A stretch of DNA of 64,000 nucleotides from Oscillatoriales cyanobacterium (GTDB lineage Bacteria; Cyanobacteriota; Cyanobacteriia; Cyanobacteriales; Microcoleaceae). Positions 1-8,076 of this stretch are shown here, in pieces. The notes beneath the pieces are model-generated. The model was not told where the DNA came from and did not search any database. It saw nothing but the letters and a program-made list of their open reading frames with translations. Position numbers and translations under genes: made by a program. The number at the start of each line of letters is the position of its first letter. Position 1 is the first letter of the stretch. The stretch covers positions 1 to 64,000 of the forward strand of contig REAP01000004.1 in the NCBI GenBank assembly GCA_004294385.1, given 5' to 3'.

Positions 1-15
1 TGACTTTCGCTATTA

Positions 16-37
16 GACAGGGAATTCATTCCCTGTC
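16..37. repeat. Short perfect hairpin
   Basis: Arms gacagggaa and ttccctgtc (9 bp) flank a 4-base loop. It could be a terminator stem of a gene left of the window, but no T-run follows on the + strand. Function unknown. Confidence 0.4.
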
Positions 38-94
38 GGACTCGTAGGATGATTCAACGACTTGGAATGCTTTCAGGCTTAAGTTGACACCTAT

Positions 95-146
95 GGGCAG
101 TGCCGTGTCCCTACAGTGTTATTTTGGGTAGGGACACGGCACTGCC
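95..146. repeat. Inverted repeat, MITE-like intergenic element
   Basis: A 19-bp arm at 95-113 (ggcagtgccgtgtccctac) is matched by its exact reverse complement at 128-146 around a 14-base AT-rich loop. Long perfect stems like this recur between genes in filamentous cyanobacteria. The rest of 1-299 holds a degenerate accgcagat/acgcagat repeat near 230-265 and no gene that I can support. Confidence 0.6.
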
Positions 147-299
147 GTCTCCTAATTTCTACTAATAATACCGATGTAACCCGAAATGAGATGATTGTTG
201 CAAAAATTTGGTTTTGTGATGTTTGACCGCAGATGTAGGCGGATGAGCGCTGATAAACGCAGATATAATTAAGATTAGATTGAGTAAGGAGAGGTTGGG

Positions 300-890
300 A
301 TGACAGCAGCAACTTTAGAAAAGTTAGAAAGGCTCGATGAACCTATCTTAATTGACGAACTGAGCTGGAGAGATTTTAAATTGGTTGAACAGTTGCTCTC
401 TCGCCCAGGGGTGAGATTGTCGTTTTTAGATGGGGTATTGGAGATTAGACGTATGCCGGGAGAAAAACATGAAACGATTAAAGAGCGAATTGGTTCTCTA
501 CTCGATCTTTATCTGCTTCAAATGGGAATTGATTATCAGCCTACTGGCTCGATGACGCTGGAAAGTCCATCGGGATTGGTGAAGCGAGAAGCTGATAAAT
601 CCTATAAATTGGGAGCTAACCGAGAACGTCCTGATTTGGTGGTGGAAGTGGTGGTGACTAGCGGTGGTATTGATAAGTTGGAAGCTTACAAACGTCTGCA
701 AATTCCTGAAGTTTGGTTCTGGGAAAATGGCGTGCTTCGTTTGTATTCGTTGGGGGATGATGGATATATGGAGGTCGATCGCTCTTTTGTACTCCCAGAT
801 TTAGATATTGTACTATTGGGGCGGTGTATCAACATTGAAAATCACCTTCAGGCTATGCGCGAATTTAGACAAGCGATTCAATGTTCTTAG
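300..890 (+). CDS. Uma2 family (DUF820) putative endonuclease
   Basis: This 196-residue protein has the layout of the Uma2/DUF820 family, a restriction-endonuclease-like PD-(D/E)XK fold that is greatly expanded in cyanobacteria. The visible core is EAD near residue 98, PDLVVEV at 111-117, and DKLEAYKRLQIPEVWFW at 125-141, where the conserved lysine and the typical strand lie. Length is normal for the family. The ATG at 300 follows a purine-rich AGGAGAGG stretch, which supports this start. The gene stands alone. The biochemical role of Uma2 proteins is poorly known; DNA cleavage is inferred from the fold only. Confidence 0.85.
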   Translation: MTAATLEKLERLDEPILIDELSWRDFKLVEQLLSRPGVRLSFLDGVLEIRRMPGEKHETIKERIGSLLDLYLLQMGIDYQPTGSMTLESPSGLVKREADKSYKLGANRERPDLVVEVVVTSGGIDKLEAYKRLQIPEVWFWENGVLRLYSLGDDGYMEVDRSFVLPDLDIVLLGRCINIENHLQAMREFRQAIQCS

Positions 891-973
891 ATGCCTGTTT
901 TTAGAGTGGATTATTGAACCGCGAAGACGCGAAGGACACGAAGGAAGAGTTGAGTAGATTGCGATTTATTGTT

Positions 974-1059
974 GGGGCGGGCGGGTTTATTGAGATTGTT
1001 GGTTGTTGTTATATATCGTTGGTGAACCCTTCGACTACGCTCAGGGCATCGCCCGCCCC
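974..1059. repeat. Inverted repeat in the intergenic gap before ffh
   Basis: The arms ggggcgggc (974-982) and gcccgcccc (1051-1059) bound an element that includes a gaacccttcgactacgctca motif also seen in part near 2720. The whole 891-1098 gap holds only such repeats, including a cgcgaagacgcgaaggac unit near 918. No gene is seen. Confidence 0.45.
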
Positions 1060-1098
1060 TACGAGTTCTTGACAATCGTGCAATTTGTTGGATGATTT

Positions 1099-2544
1099 TT
1101 ACAATTGTCCGAAACCTTTTTTGGGCTTATCTTTTTTCTTTTTCTTTTGCTGCTGGCCACCCATATAGCCGCGAGAACCGGGCTGCATTCCGCCGCCCAT
1201 TCCAGGCATTCCAGGCATTCCAGGCATTCCTCCCATACCTGCAAAGTTGCCTTGACTCATTTGCTGCATCATGGTACGCATTTTCTGGAAATCGCTCACC
1301 AGCTTGGTGACATCGTTTTCAGCATAGCCGGCACCACGGCCGATGCGACGGCGGCGGGATGGTGAACTTGCTAAAAGTTCGGGATTGCGACGTTCTTCGG
1401 TTGTCATTGAATTAATCATGGCTTCGGTGCGTTTTAGTTGCACTTCTCCTTGCCGCATTTGTTCGTCTGACAGTTTGTTCATCCCTGGAATCATTTTCAT
1501 GATGCCGCCTAGGGAACCCATATTTTTGAGTAGTCTGGTTTGTTTGAGAAAGTCGGTAAAGTCAAACTTTGCCGTGAGCATTTTCTCTTGCATTTTTTCG
1601 GCGTCAGCGATGTCGAATTCTTCTTGCGCTTTTTCGACTAGCGTCAAGACATCGCCCATGCCAAGTATTCTCGATGCCATGCGATCGGGATAGAATGGCT
1701 GTAAGGCTTCTACTTTTTCGCCGACTCCGACAAATTTAATCGGTGCGCCGGATATTTGCCGCACTGATAAGGCTGCACCACCACGGCTGTCGCCATCTAA
1801 TTTGGTTAAGATTGCGCCGGTAATGCCGATTTGTTCGTGAAAGGTACGGGTTAAATTTGCTGCTTCTTGGCCTGTCATGGCATCTACAACTAACAGTGTT
1901 TCGTGGGGTTGTACTGTTTGTTTGATGCGGGCCAATTCTGCCATCATGTCTTGGTCGATTTGCAGGCGGCCTGCGGTATCGACGATGATTGTATCGACGC
2001 CTAGTTGTTTGCCGTGTTCGATGCCTTGGCGGGCAATTTCTACGGGGTCAGTATCGGTGCCTAGTTCAAATACTGGTACGTCGATTTGTTTGCCGAGGGT
2101 GAGCAATTGGTCGATCGCGGCTGGTCGATAAATGTCGGTTGCAACCAGCAATGCGGTACGATTTTGCTTGCGGAGGTGCAGGGCTAATTTGGCGGTAGCT
2201 GTGGTTTTCCCGGTTCCTTGCAAACCGGCCATCAGGATCACTGTGGGCCCGGAGTCGGCGGTGGCGAGGGGTACGTTGGTTTCCCCCATGACGCGCACGA
2301 GTTCGTCGTGGACTATTTTGATGAATTGTTGGTCGGGACGGACGCCTGAGACGACTTCTGCGCCTTGTGCTTTGGCCGCTACTTCGGCGATGAAGTTTTT
2401 GACGACTTGGAGGTTGACATCTGCTTCCAGAAGGGCGCGACGGACTTCTTTGAGCGCGTCTTGGATGTTGCTCTCGGAGATTTTATTTTGTCCGCGCAGT
2501 TTTTTCCAGGTGGATTCGAGTCGATCGGCAAGTGCTTCAAACAT
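1099..2544 (-). CDS. ffh: Signal recognition particle protein Ffh (SRP54)
   Basis: This 481-residue GTPase binds signal sequences on nascent chains and 4.5S RNA, and docks with FtsY to deliver membrane proteins. Domains run in the usual order: an N-terminal helical bundle (1-95), then the GTPase with the P-loop GLQGTGKT at 107-114, DTAGRLQ at 189-195 and TKLDGDSRGG at 247-256, then a methionine-rich M domain from about 300. The tail is a GMPGMPGMPGM tract followed by a lysine-rich end, as in other cyanobacterial Ffh proteins. Length and motifs are intact, so it is expected to be functional and essential. It is transcribed alone, leftward. Confidence 0.97.
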   Translation of the reverse strand: MFEALADRLESTWKKLRGQNKISESNIQDALKEVRRALLEADVNLQVVKNFIAEVAAKAQGAEVVSGVRPDQQFIKIVHDELVRVMGETNVPLATADSGPTVILMAGLQGTGKTTATAKLALHLRKQNRTALLVATDIYRPAAIDQLLTLGKQIDVPVFELGTDTDPVEIARQGIEHGKQLGVDTIIVDTAGRLQIDQDMMAELARIKQTVQPHETLLVVDAMTGQEAANLTRTFHEQIGITGAILTKLDGDSRGGAALSVRQISGAPIKFVGVGEKVEALQPFYPDRMASRILGMGDVLTLVEKAQEEFDIADAEKMQEKMLTAKFDFTDFLKQTRLLKNMGSLGGIMKMIPGMNKLSDEQMRQGEVQLKRTEAMINSMTTEERRNPELLASSPSRRRRIGRGAGYAENDVTKLVSDFQKMRTMMQQMSQGNFAGMGGMPGMPGMPGMGGGMQPGSRGYMGGQQQKKKKKDKPKKGFGQL

Positions 2545-2621
2545 AGGGCATTGTTGGCTAGTCAGTCTTTTTTATTTTAAGGGTAAATGGGCATATTTGG
2601 ACTAATATTTTACTAAAAGTA

Positions 2622-2693
2622 GGGAATTGGGAATGGGGCATTGGGAATAGGGCATTGGGCATAGGGCATGGGGCATGGGGAATTGGGAATTGG
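2622..2693. repeat. Tandem degenerate heptamer repeat
   Basis: About ten copies of units such as attggga, atgggg and ataggg run head to tail. This is the short tandemly repeated repetitive (STRR) class known in heterocystous and oscillatorian cyanobacteria. The same family, on the opposite strand, recurs at 2851-2938 and inside the next gene. Confidence 0.8.
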
Positions 2694-2850
2694 CTATTAA
2701 CGTTTTTTAGTCATTGTTCCCTGAGCGGAGTCGAAGGGCACAATGACTAAAGTGCCATAACTAACTTTTTTAATAACCGTTATAATGGGCAGAAAAAACA
2801 ATAACAAATAACCAATTATGAATAACAATTAACCAATAACTATTAAACAA

Positions 2851-2938
2851 TTCCCCATGCCCAATCCCCAATTCCCAATCCCCAATCCCCAATTCCCAAT
2901 CCCCAATTCCCAATTCCCAATTCCCAATTCCCAATTAC
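2851..2938. repeat. Tandem degenerate heptamer repeat abutting a gene start
   Basis: Units ccccaat, ccccaattcccaat and similar run without break up to the ATG at 2941. The array is open in the downstream gene's frame, so an upstream ATG at 2857 would add 28 low-complexity residues; I treat it as non-coding. It probably displaced the native ribosome binding site region. Confidence 0.8.
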
Positions 2939-2940
2939 CA

Positions 2941-3900
2941 ATGACTAACATTAAATTTCTGCAACCAGGAGATTTGCTCAGGGTAATTTCCCCTAGTGGC
3001 ACTTTGCGAGAATTAACTAACTTTGAACGCGGTATAGAAATTTGGAAATCTCGCGGCTATCGAGTTGAATTAAGTCCCGGTTTTGACGATCGCTGGGGAT
3101 ATCTGGCAGGTTCCGACGAAAACAGAGTCCGACAACTTGCAGATGCCCTCAATGACCCAGATTGTCGGGGTATTCTGTGCGCGCGAGGTGGTTTCGGCAG
3201 CACTAGACTTTTGGAAAAAGGAAAAGTGGCAGAAGCAAAAAATGCCGAATTCCCGATGCCCGATTCCCCATGCCCCATGCCCGATTCCCCATTCCCAATT
3301 ACTGATTCCCATTCCCCGAAATGGCTGATCGGCTTTTCAGACATCACTGCTTTGCTCTGGAATCAGTCTAAATTGGGCATTTGGGGCGTTCATGGGCCAT
3401 TGGTGACGACTTTGGCTGCGGAACCGGATTGGTCGGCGGATCGTCTTTTTGACTGTATAGAAGGTCGTCCTTTACAATCCTTGTCGGGTCAAGGATGGGG
3501 TGGTGGAAAGGCTACGGGAAGGCTGTTGCCGGCGAATCTGACGGTGGCCACTCATTTACTCGGAACCCCCTATCTACCTGATTTGACAGGGGTTATTCTG
3601 GCATTTGAGGATGTTTCCGAGGCTCCTTACAGGGTCGATCGAATGTTGACGACTTGGCGGATGGCGGGGGCTTTGGCTGGGGTGCGGGGGATTGCTTTGG
3701 GGCGTTTCAGTCGCTGCGAGGTTGACCCGAAGATTCCGAGTTTTAGTATAGAGGAGGTTTTGCGCGATCGGCTCTTAGACTTGAATATTCCCATTGTTTC
3801 AGATTTGCCCTTTGGCCACGATGGGGTTAACGCTGCTTTACCTGTGGGAATTATGGCTACTTTGGACGCTGATTCAGGATTGCTAATTTGTGAGCAATAA
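2941..3900 (+). CDS. LD-carboxypeptidase, peptidase family S66 (LdcA/MccF-like)
   Basis: This serine peptidase family cleaves the L,D-bond of tetrapeptide stems in peptidoglycan recycling, or detoxifies microcin C-like compounds. The Ser-Glu-His triad is recognisable: Ser87 in [11 protein letters not shown], Glu223 in [16 protein letters not shown], and His293 in [15 protein letters not shown]. The SDITALLW segment (133-140) is also characteristic. I chose ATG 2941 because everything upstream in frame is repeat DNA. Residues of about 102-126 are a translated copy of the intergenic heptamer repeat ([15 protein letters not shown]) inserted between the nucleophile strand and the SDI motif, so the protein is about 25 residues longer than normal there. 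Confidence 0.9.
   Translation: MTNIKFLQPGDLLRVISPSGTLRELTNFERGIEIWKSRGYRVELSPGFDDRWGYLAGSDENRVRQLADALNDPDCRGILCARGGFGSTRLLEKGKVAEAKNAEFPMPDSPCPMPDSPFPITDSHSPKWLIGFSDITALLWNQSKLGIWGVHGPLVTTLAAEPDWSADRLFDCIEGRPLQSLSGQGWGGGKATGRLLPANLTVATHLLGTPYLPDLTGVILAFEDVSEAPYRVDRMLTTWRMAGALAGVRGIALGRFSRCEVDPKIPSFSIEEVLRDRLLDLNIPIVSDLPFGHDGVNAALPVGIMATLDADSGLLICEQ
3248..3317. repeat. Heptamer repeat inserted in frame inside the S66 peptidase gene
   Basis: Units tgcccgattcccca and ccattcccaatt match the intergenic arrays at 2622-2693 and 2851-2938. The insert keeps the reading frame open and lies in a surface-loop position between conserved motifs. Confidence 0.75.
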
Positions 3901-4054
3901 TTATAGCTGTAATTGGTGATTTGCGATCGGCTAAATAGTCCAGTTGGGTGATGTTGACAGTGGATGGTTGAAACTATATTGAAGATAGATTATATCTAGA
4001 AATGTCGGTGCAAACACAGCAAAAAGATTTTAAGACTTACCAAAAGAGGCTGAT

Positions 4055-4822
4055 ATGAAAACACACAATTTTTTAAACAGTATTGCCGCCGCCGTCCTAG
4101 TTGCAGGATTGGCACTCACCGGGATTTCGTCGGTTGCTGTTGCTGAACAAATCGGAAATGGCGATCGCATTGACGGAGTAATCCGCCGCACATCCACCAT
4201 CTACCGCTTCCGAAATATGTGGGTACCAGGAACTCCCACAGAAGAATTGCGAGGCCAGGAATACACTTTCAGTGCAAATGAAGGTGACGACATTCAAGTT
4301 TATTTAGATGCGAACAGACGTGGTGGCTTTACTCCTGTAATGGTGCTGTTTTATGGAAATAACAAACAAGTCGCTTTTACGCAAGAGAGTTCTTTTAACT
4401 ATCAGATTCCCCGTAGTGGCGATTATCGACTGTTAGTATTAGCAAAAGATGCTGCTAGGGGCGGAGATTATCGGCTGGAAGTTTCGGGGATTCAGGGTGA
4501 CAGACGGACTCGCAATTCACGGGATGACAGGGGAGATAACGGGCGATACAATCGAGATAACCGCGATGGAGAACGGATTTTGCGAGATGATTTGGGTTTG
4601 CGGGCTGTTGATTGCAACCAGAGACGTTCGATGGTAAGAGTCAGGTTTGATGATGGAGACACAACTTATTGTGCGATACCAACTCGCAATTATCCCCAGG
4701 GAGATTACTACTATAACTCGCGGACTAGGGATTTAGATTCGGCGAGGCTAGATGATAGTAGATATGATGCGGGCCGCGATCAATGTCGGGTAATGGTAGG
4801 GGGAAAGTGTGTGACTAGGTAA
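4055..4822 (+). CDS. Secreted protein with PPC-like beta-sandwich domain
   Basis: This 255-residue protein begins with a clear signal peptide: a hydrophobic core at 11-27 and an AVA cleavage site near residue 30. Residues 31-147 resemble the bacterial pre-peptidase C-terminal (PPC) beta-sandwich (GRGGFTPVMVLF-type strands ending in SGDYRLLVLA). A linker rich in Arg, Asp and Asn (150-175) leads to a C-terminal region with five cysteines that could form disulfides in the periplasm. No catalytic motif is visible. It stands alone between the peptidase gene and a toxin-antitoxin pair. Function is unknown; a cell-surface binding or scaffolding role is inferred. Confidence 0.75.
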   Translation: MKTHNFLNSIAAAVLVAGLALTGISSVAVAEQIGNGDRIDGVIRRTSTIYRFRNMWVPGTPTEELRGQEYTFSANEGDDIQVYLDANRRGGFTPVMVLFYGNNKQVAFTQESSFNYQIPRSGDYRLLVLAKDAARGGDYRLEVSGIQGDRRTRNSRDDRGDNGRYNRDNRDGERILRDDLGLRAVDCNQRRSMVRVRFDDGDTTYCAIPTRNYPQGDYYYNSRTRDLDSARLDDSRYDAGRDQCRVMVGGKCVTR

Positions 4823-4906
4823 TTAGGGAGTAGTTCTGTTAGTGCGATCGTAATTTAGGCATGGGATATAATAGTTAATGAGGTCTAGTAAGGAGAATGT
4901 GCGATC

Positions 4907-5155
4907 GTGACAGTCCGGGAAGAACTAATCCATGAGATTGAGCAAGCATCAGATGATATACTTCAGGTGCTATTGGGTTTTTTGCGTCAGACACGGTTAT
5001 CGCAGTATGAGCCTTCTCTGTCTATCGATTTAGCTGAGATTTCGAGTGCTGGATTGACAGTGCAAAAGCATTATCCTCTGCGCGGAATGCCTTTGGTAAT
5101 TGCCGAGGATTTTGATGCACCGATGTCAGATTTATGGGATGCGCTGGGTACGTGA
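4907..5155 (+). CDS. Putative antitoxin of a VapBC-type pair
   Basis: This 82-residue acidic protein opens with VREELIHEIEQASDDILQVL, the helix typical of DUF2281-like VapB antitoxins that accompany PIN toxins in cyanobacteria. The start is GTG 4907, preceded by AGGAG at 4891-4895. Its TGA stop overlaps the GTG of the PIN gene (GTGA, 5152-5155), which implies translational coupling. By family analogy it neutralises the toxin and represses the operon; DNA binding is not visible directly in the sequence. Confidence 0.75.
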   Translation: MTVREELIHEIEQASDDILQVLLGFLRQTRLSQYEPSLSIDLAEISSAGLTVQKHYPLRGMPLVIAEDFDAPMSDLWDALGT

Positions 5156-5547
5156 TTTTACTGGATACGCATATTTGGCTGTGGTTGTTGCACGATCCAA
5201 GTAGTTTGTCTGTGACGGCAAATAGTGCGATCAAGGCTGAGGAAAACCAAAGCGGTTTACTGGTTTCTGCAATTTCGGTTTGGGAAATTGCTGTGAAATC
5301 GAGTTTGGGTAAGCTGACTTTGCCTTTGCCGATCGAACAGTGGTACGCGCAAGCGAGAACTCATTCAGGTATAGTTATCGAACCCCTGAATCCGTTGGAT
5401 GCGATCGACAGTACGCAGCTTCCAGGGGAGTTTCACAAAGATCCTGCCGATCGTATTTTAATAGCGATCGCGCGGCGGTATGATATTCCATTGGTTACTT
5501 GCGATGAGAAGATTCTGAGCTATCCTCACGTTGAAACGATTTGGTAG
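5152..5547 (+). CDS. PIN-domain ribonuclease toxin (VapC-like)
   Basis: This 131-residue PIN protein has the acidic metal-binding residues expected of VapC-type RNases: Asp5 (LLDTHIWLW), Glu45 (SVWEIAVK), Asp97/Asp100 (DPADRILIA) and Asp118 (TCDEKI). By homology it cleaves RNA when it is not bound by the antitoxin. The likely start is the GTG at 5152 that overlaps the antitoxin stop; an ATG at 5134 would add six residues inside the antitoxin gene. A decayed relative of its C-terminus lies 300 bp downstream at 5855-5947. Confidence 0.88.
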   Translation: MILLDTHIWLWLLHDPSSLSVTANSAIKAEENQSGLLVSAISVWEIAVKSSLGKLTLPLPIEQWYAQARTHSGIVIEPLNPLDAIDSTQLPGEFHKDPADRILIAIARRYDIPLVTCDEKILSYPHVETIW

Positions 5548-5597
5548 TTGCGGGCGATTCCCTACAGGATAGTTTGGCTTCACAGGCTTTTTTGTGG

Positions 5598-5798
5598 TTA
5601 GCCAGGATTCATTGCCTGCATCAAATCTACACCAGCACCAAAATTATCGTAGGGGGTTGGTAGGTAGTAAATCTTGTAAGGTTCCAAAGGGAAAATATCT
5701 TCACTGATATCGTCTTCTGCCATTAGAATACGGATTAATTCTCGTTTTTCGATCGCAGAAAGTTGTCTAATGGTAGGGAGTAATTCTGTTAGGGTCAT
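5598..5798 (-). CDS. Small conserved protein, antitoxin-like
   Basis: This 66-residue acidic protein begins MTLTELLPTIRQLSAIEKRE, a helix-rich opening common to small cyanobacterial proteins found beside PIN or RelE toxins. No partner toxin follows on the same strand. The nearest toxin-like sequence is the PIN remnant on the opposite strand at 5855-5947. It is probably an orphan antitoxin. Confidence in coding is moderate because the protein is short. Confidence 0.55.
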   Translation of the reverse strand: MTLTELLPTIRQLSAIEKRELIRILMAEDDISEDIFPLEPYKIYYLPTPYDNFGAGVDLMQAMNPG

Positions 5799-5854
5799 CG
5801 GTTGTTTTCCTACGATGCGTCTATGTTAACGGTAGCAGGTCAACGTAGTAATTG

Positions 5855-5947
5855 CAACTTGCAGGGGAGTTTGACAAAAATCGGCGCGATCGCATTTTAG
5901 TTGCGATCGCGCGACGGTATGATATTCCTAATGTTGAAATGATGTAG
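5855..5947 (+). pseudogene. Remnant of a PIN-toxin C-terminus
   Basis: The + strand reads QLAGEFDKNRRDRILVAIA then RRYDIP, which aligns residue for residue with QLPGEFHKDPADRILIAIA and RRYDIP in the intact toxin at 5152-5547. About 14 codons that carry the last catalytic Asp are then missing, and the reading ends NVEMM-stop. No start codon or N-terminal domain is present. It looks like a leftover of a duplicated VapC gene. Confidence 0.75.
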
Positions 5948-5978
5948 TTAGGGGCGATCGGACTTCGCATACTACAAT

Positions 5979-6428
5979 CTATTCTGGTTTTATCCAACCT
6001 TTAACGATCGCCTTCCCAACATTGACATAGGGATTGGCTAAAAACTCTTCGATCGCAGCTTCACCGCCAGCCTGCAATGCACCAACTGCACGTCGCTTGA
6101 AACTGGGGGTAGTTTCATCATTAACATGAGCAATTTTTTCCTCATCAGTCGCCGTAGGATTAGTTACCTCTAACTGTTTGAGAAGTTCTTGAATTTCTTT
6201 TGCTGAAGCAGCAAGATTTTGTTTCTGTTCTGATTGTTGGACAAAAATGTTATTGTCAGAGCTGGCTTTCTCACCCATAGCCCCAACCTGACCATGATTA
6301 TTATAGGAGGTTTGTGACATTGATTTACTCTCCGATACGGGTTTATACTCTACATTTCCATCGACGTTTCCTTGAACCAAGTTGCCCTTAAAGCTACTGT
6401 TATTCATATCTACAGATTTCCGTTCCAT
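5979..6428 (-). CDS. Hypothetical protein with GNLVQGNVDG motif
   Basis: This 149-residue protein has no recognised enzyme motif. Near its N-terminus, FKGNLVQGNVDGNVEY matches the C-terminal tail of the neighbouring gene (SGNFIQGNVGGDTSY). The middle is low complexity and polar (Asn, Ser, Gln). The C-terminal third has a helical AVGALQAGGEAAIEEFLANP segment, seen in cyanobacterial proteins that sit next to membrane or signalling partners. It is transcribed leftward after the 6479-6979 gene with a 50-bp gap. The shared motif suggests the two proteins interact or belong to one system. Confidence 0.6.
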   Translation of the reverse strand: MERKSVDMNNSSFKGNLVQGNVDGNVEYKPVSESKSMSQTSYNNHGQVGAMGEKASSDNNIFVQQSEQKQNLAASAKEIQELLKQLEVTNPTATDEEKIAHVNDETTPSFKRRAVGALQAGGEAAIEEFLANPYVNVGKAIVKGWIKPE

Positions 6429-6478
6429 AGCTGATAGTATCCTAAATTGCTAATGTTTACTTTTAGTGCCATGTTCGC

Positions 6479-6979
6479 TCAATCACCAGAACGATACGAA
6501 GTGTCTCCCCCAACATTTCCCTGTATAAAATTACCACTCACTTTACTATTACTAATGGATATTTGATAAGTTGCTTCCTTTTCAGTTTCAATGAAATCAT
6601 ATACTTGTCCAATGATTTCCTTGAGACTGTCCGTTTTATTTGTAGTAAACAGCGTCTTATCACCAGAATTGAGACTTATTAATAAACCGTAATGTTTGGG
6701 CTTATAAAAGTTCCATATTACGCCAGCTATCCCAGGAAAAAAGTAATACCAGCCTAGGTAGTTGTTATTCATAGCATTTAGTGATGAAAATAAAAAAGGA
6801 ACTGCAATAATCCACCAAGGAATCGAGCCCACGTCAACCTCTCCTTCACTAAAACTTGTAATATTGTGAGTCTGGTAAACATTTTTTGAAAAGCGAACTG
6901 TTCTTTTAGTTAGAGTGATAACTCCATTCCTTACTAAAGTAATACCCTTATTACTTTTAAAGGGGTTTAGTATTGTCAT
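6479..6979 (-). CDS. Membrane protein, DUF6232-like
   Basis: This 166-residue protein has a beta-rich N-terminal region (ITLVRNGVITLTKRTVRF), two adjacent membrane helices (about 55-70 and 77-92), and a C-terminal cytoplasmic part. The organisation resembles DUF6232 proteins of cyanobacteria. It ends with the SGNFIQGNVGGDTSY tail that is echoed in the 5979-6428 protein. The pair is divergent from the HTH gene at 7248. A role in a membrane-linked conflict or signalling system is inference only. Confidence 0.65.
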   Translation of the reverse strand: MTILNPFKSNKGITLVRNGVITLTKRTVRFSKNVYQTHNITSFSEGEVDVGSIPWWIIAVPFLFSSLNAMNNNYLGWYYFFPGIAGVIWNFYKPKHYGLLISLNSGDKTLFTTNKTDSLKEIIGQVYDFIETEKEATYQISISNSKVSGNFIQGNVGGDTSYRSGD

Positions 6980-7170
6980 TGATTATACCTAGAGAATAAT
7001 TGATGGTTTAGACTATGTATCAGCACCCTTTTTAGCACTAAAGCGCAAACCTAACCTAAAAGTTAATGTCCTTGATTATTGCTGCTAAAACTTTATTCTT
7101 TATAGGATATGCCAATCCGGGAAGAATGAAAATTGGAAAAAGTTGGATCTTCCGAAAATTGGGGCGCGAG

Positions 7171-7220
7171 GCAAAAAAGTTACAAAAAGTTGGGGAAAGT
7201 TGGTAAAAGTTGGGTATAGT
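7171..7220 (+). promoter_or_regulatory. Five tandem 10-bp repeats upstream of the HTH gene
   Basis: Five consecutive decamers all end in AGT and carry an A-rich middle (gcaaaaaagt, tacaaaaagt, tggggaaagt, tggtaaaagt, tgggtatagt). The spacing is exactly one helical turn. They end 27 bp before ATG 7248, so they suit a binding site for the HTH protein or a curved DNA element. Confidence 0.5.
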
Positions 7221-7247
7221 TACTACAGCCATCTCATCATCCCACCT

Positions 7248-7766
7248 ATGGACAGTCCTCAAATATTGCAATTTGTCGATCGAGCTGTCTACGCCAAGAC
7301 ACGCAAACATCTAAATAACTTGCAGCGGGGGATTATTGCGGGAATACTGAAGCGTCAAAGATATGCTGATGTTGCAGAAACTTATGGTTATAGCTCCCAG
7401 CACGTTAAAAAAGCTAGTCACGAGCTTTTGCAAATGTTATCTGAAGTGTTTGGCGAACAAGTTAAGAAAAGTAATCTTGAATCCGTCCTAGAAAGGCATA
7501 TAAATCTGAATATAACTTTTGGCAATGAAAACAACATTAATAAAAATCTTATTAGTATTGGCTGCATAAATAATTGCGCTGAACCCTCTACTCCTACCCC
7601 AGATAAAAGTCAGCCGGAAACTCCCGACTTGCAGGAGGAAACCAAAAATCAAACTAAGATTGAAACAATTGATAAATTACGGCAGTTTGGCTTGAGCGAC
7701 GAGCAAATTGCCGAAGCGCTAGATATACCTTTAGAGCAGGTTAAACAGGTGGACTTGGAGGAGTAA
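7248..7766 (+). CDS. vMAP/NB-ARC-type N-terminal HTH domain protein
   Basis: The 172-residue protein begins with a region like the N-terminal helix-turn-helix domain of cyanobacterial vWA-MoxR-associated and NB-ARC/WD40 signalling proteins: an FVDRAVYAKTRKHLNNLQRG segment, then YADVAETYGYSSQHVKKA and a terminal SVLERH. Here the domain is not followed by an ATPase. Instead come a short Asn-rich middle and a C-terminal LRQFGLSDEQIAEALDIP segment, a second HTH-like motif. The start at 7248 is preferred over 7143 because the upstream in-frame sequence is the decamer repeat. Probably a stand-alone regulator. Confidence 0.65.
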   Translation: MDSPQILQFVDRAVYAKTRKHLNNLQRGIIAGILKRQRYADVAETYGYSSQHVKKASHELLQMLSEVFGEQVKKSNLESVLERHINLNITFGNENNINKNLISIGCINNCAEPSTPTPDKSQPETPDLQEETKNQTKIETIDKLRQFGLSDEQIAEALDIPLEQVKQVDLEE

Positions 7767-7819
7767 AATCTGGTACAGTAATAAAGAGGTAAGTTTTGAG
7801 AATAAATTAGGAGAATCAA

Positions 7820-7975
7820 TTGAAAATCAAAATTATCATCCACGAAGCAGAAGAAGGCGGATACTGGGCAGAAGTTCCTGCTATTCCTGGCTGTGCAACT
7901 GAGGGAGAAACCTTCGAGGAACTGCTGCAAAACCTCTATGAAGCGATCGCAGGTTGCCTTGTTGAAGTACAATAA
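7820..7975 (+). CDS. HicB-like antitoxin, short form
   Basis: A 51-residue frame opens with TTG 7820, six bases after GGAGA. It reads as an alternating strand and helix protein with EEGGYWAEVPAIPGCATEGE, the signature of the HicB partial RNase H-like fold. It matches the compact HicB proteins common in cyanobacteria. No HicA (double-stranded RNA-binding toxin) is recognisable on either side, so it may be an orphan, or its partner may be elsewhere. Confidence 0.75.
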   Translation: MKIKIIIHEAEEGGYWAEVPAIPGCATEGETFEELLQNLYEAIAGCLVEVQ

Positions 7976-8076
7976 AATATCCTCAGATATTTTCAGCTAT
8001 GAATACAAAACTGATTGAATCCTTAGTACAAATCATAATGTAATCCGAATCATTTCAGCGCGAAGAGCCAACCGTC

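Noticed and set aside
2622..2938. CRISPR-like array
   Set aside because: Units are 7 bases, degenerate and contiguous, with no spacers. No array of 25-40 bp repeats with unique spacers was noticed anywhere in the window.
2857..2940. Longer N-terminus for the S66 peptidase
   Set aside because: It is translated heptamer repeat (PNPQFPIPN units) with no conserved residue.
7143..7247. Longer N-terminus for the vMAP-type HTH gene
   Set aside because: This stretch is the decamer repeat. The conserved domain begins at the ATG at 7248.
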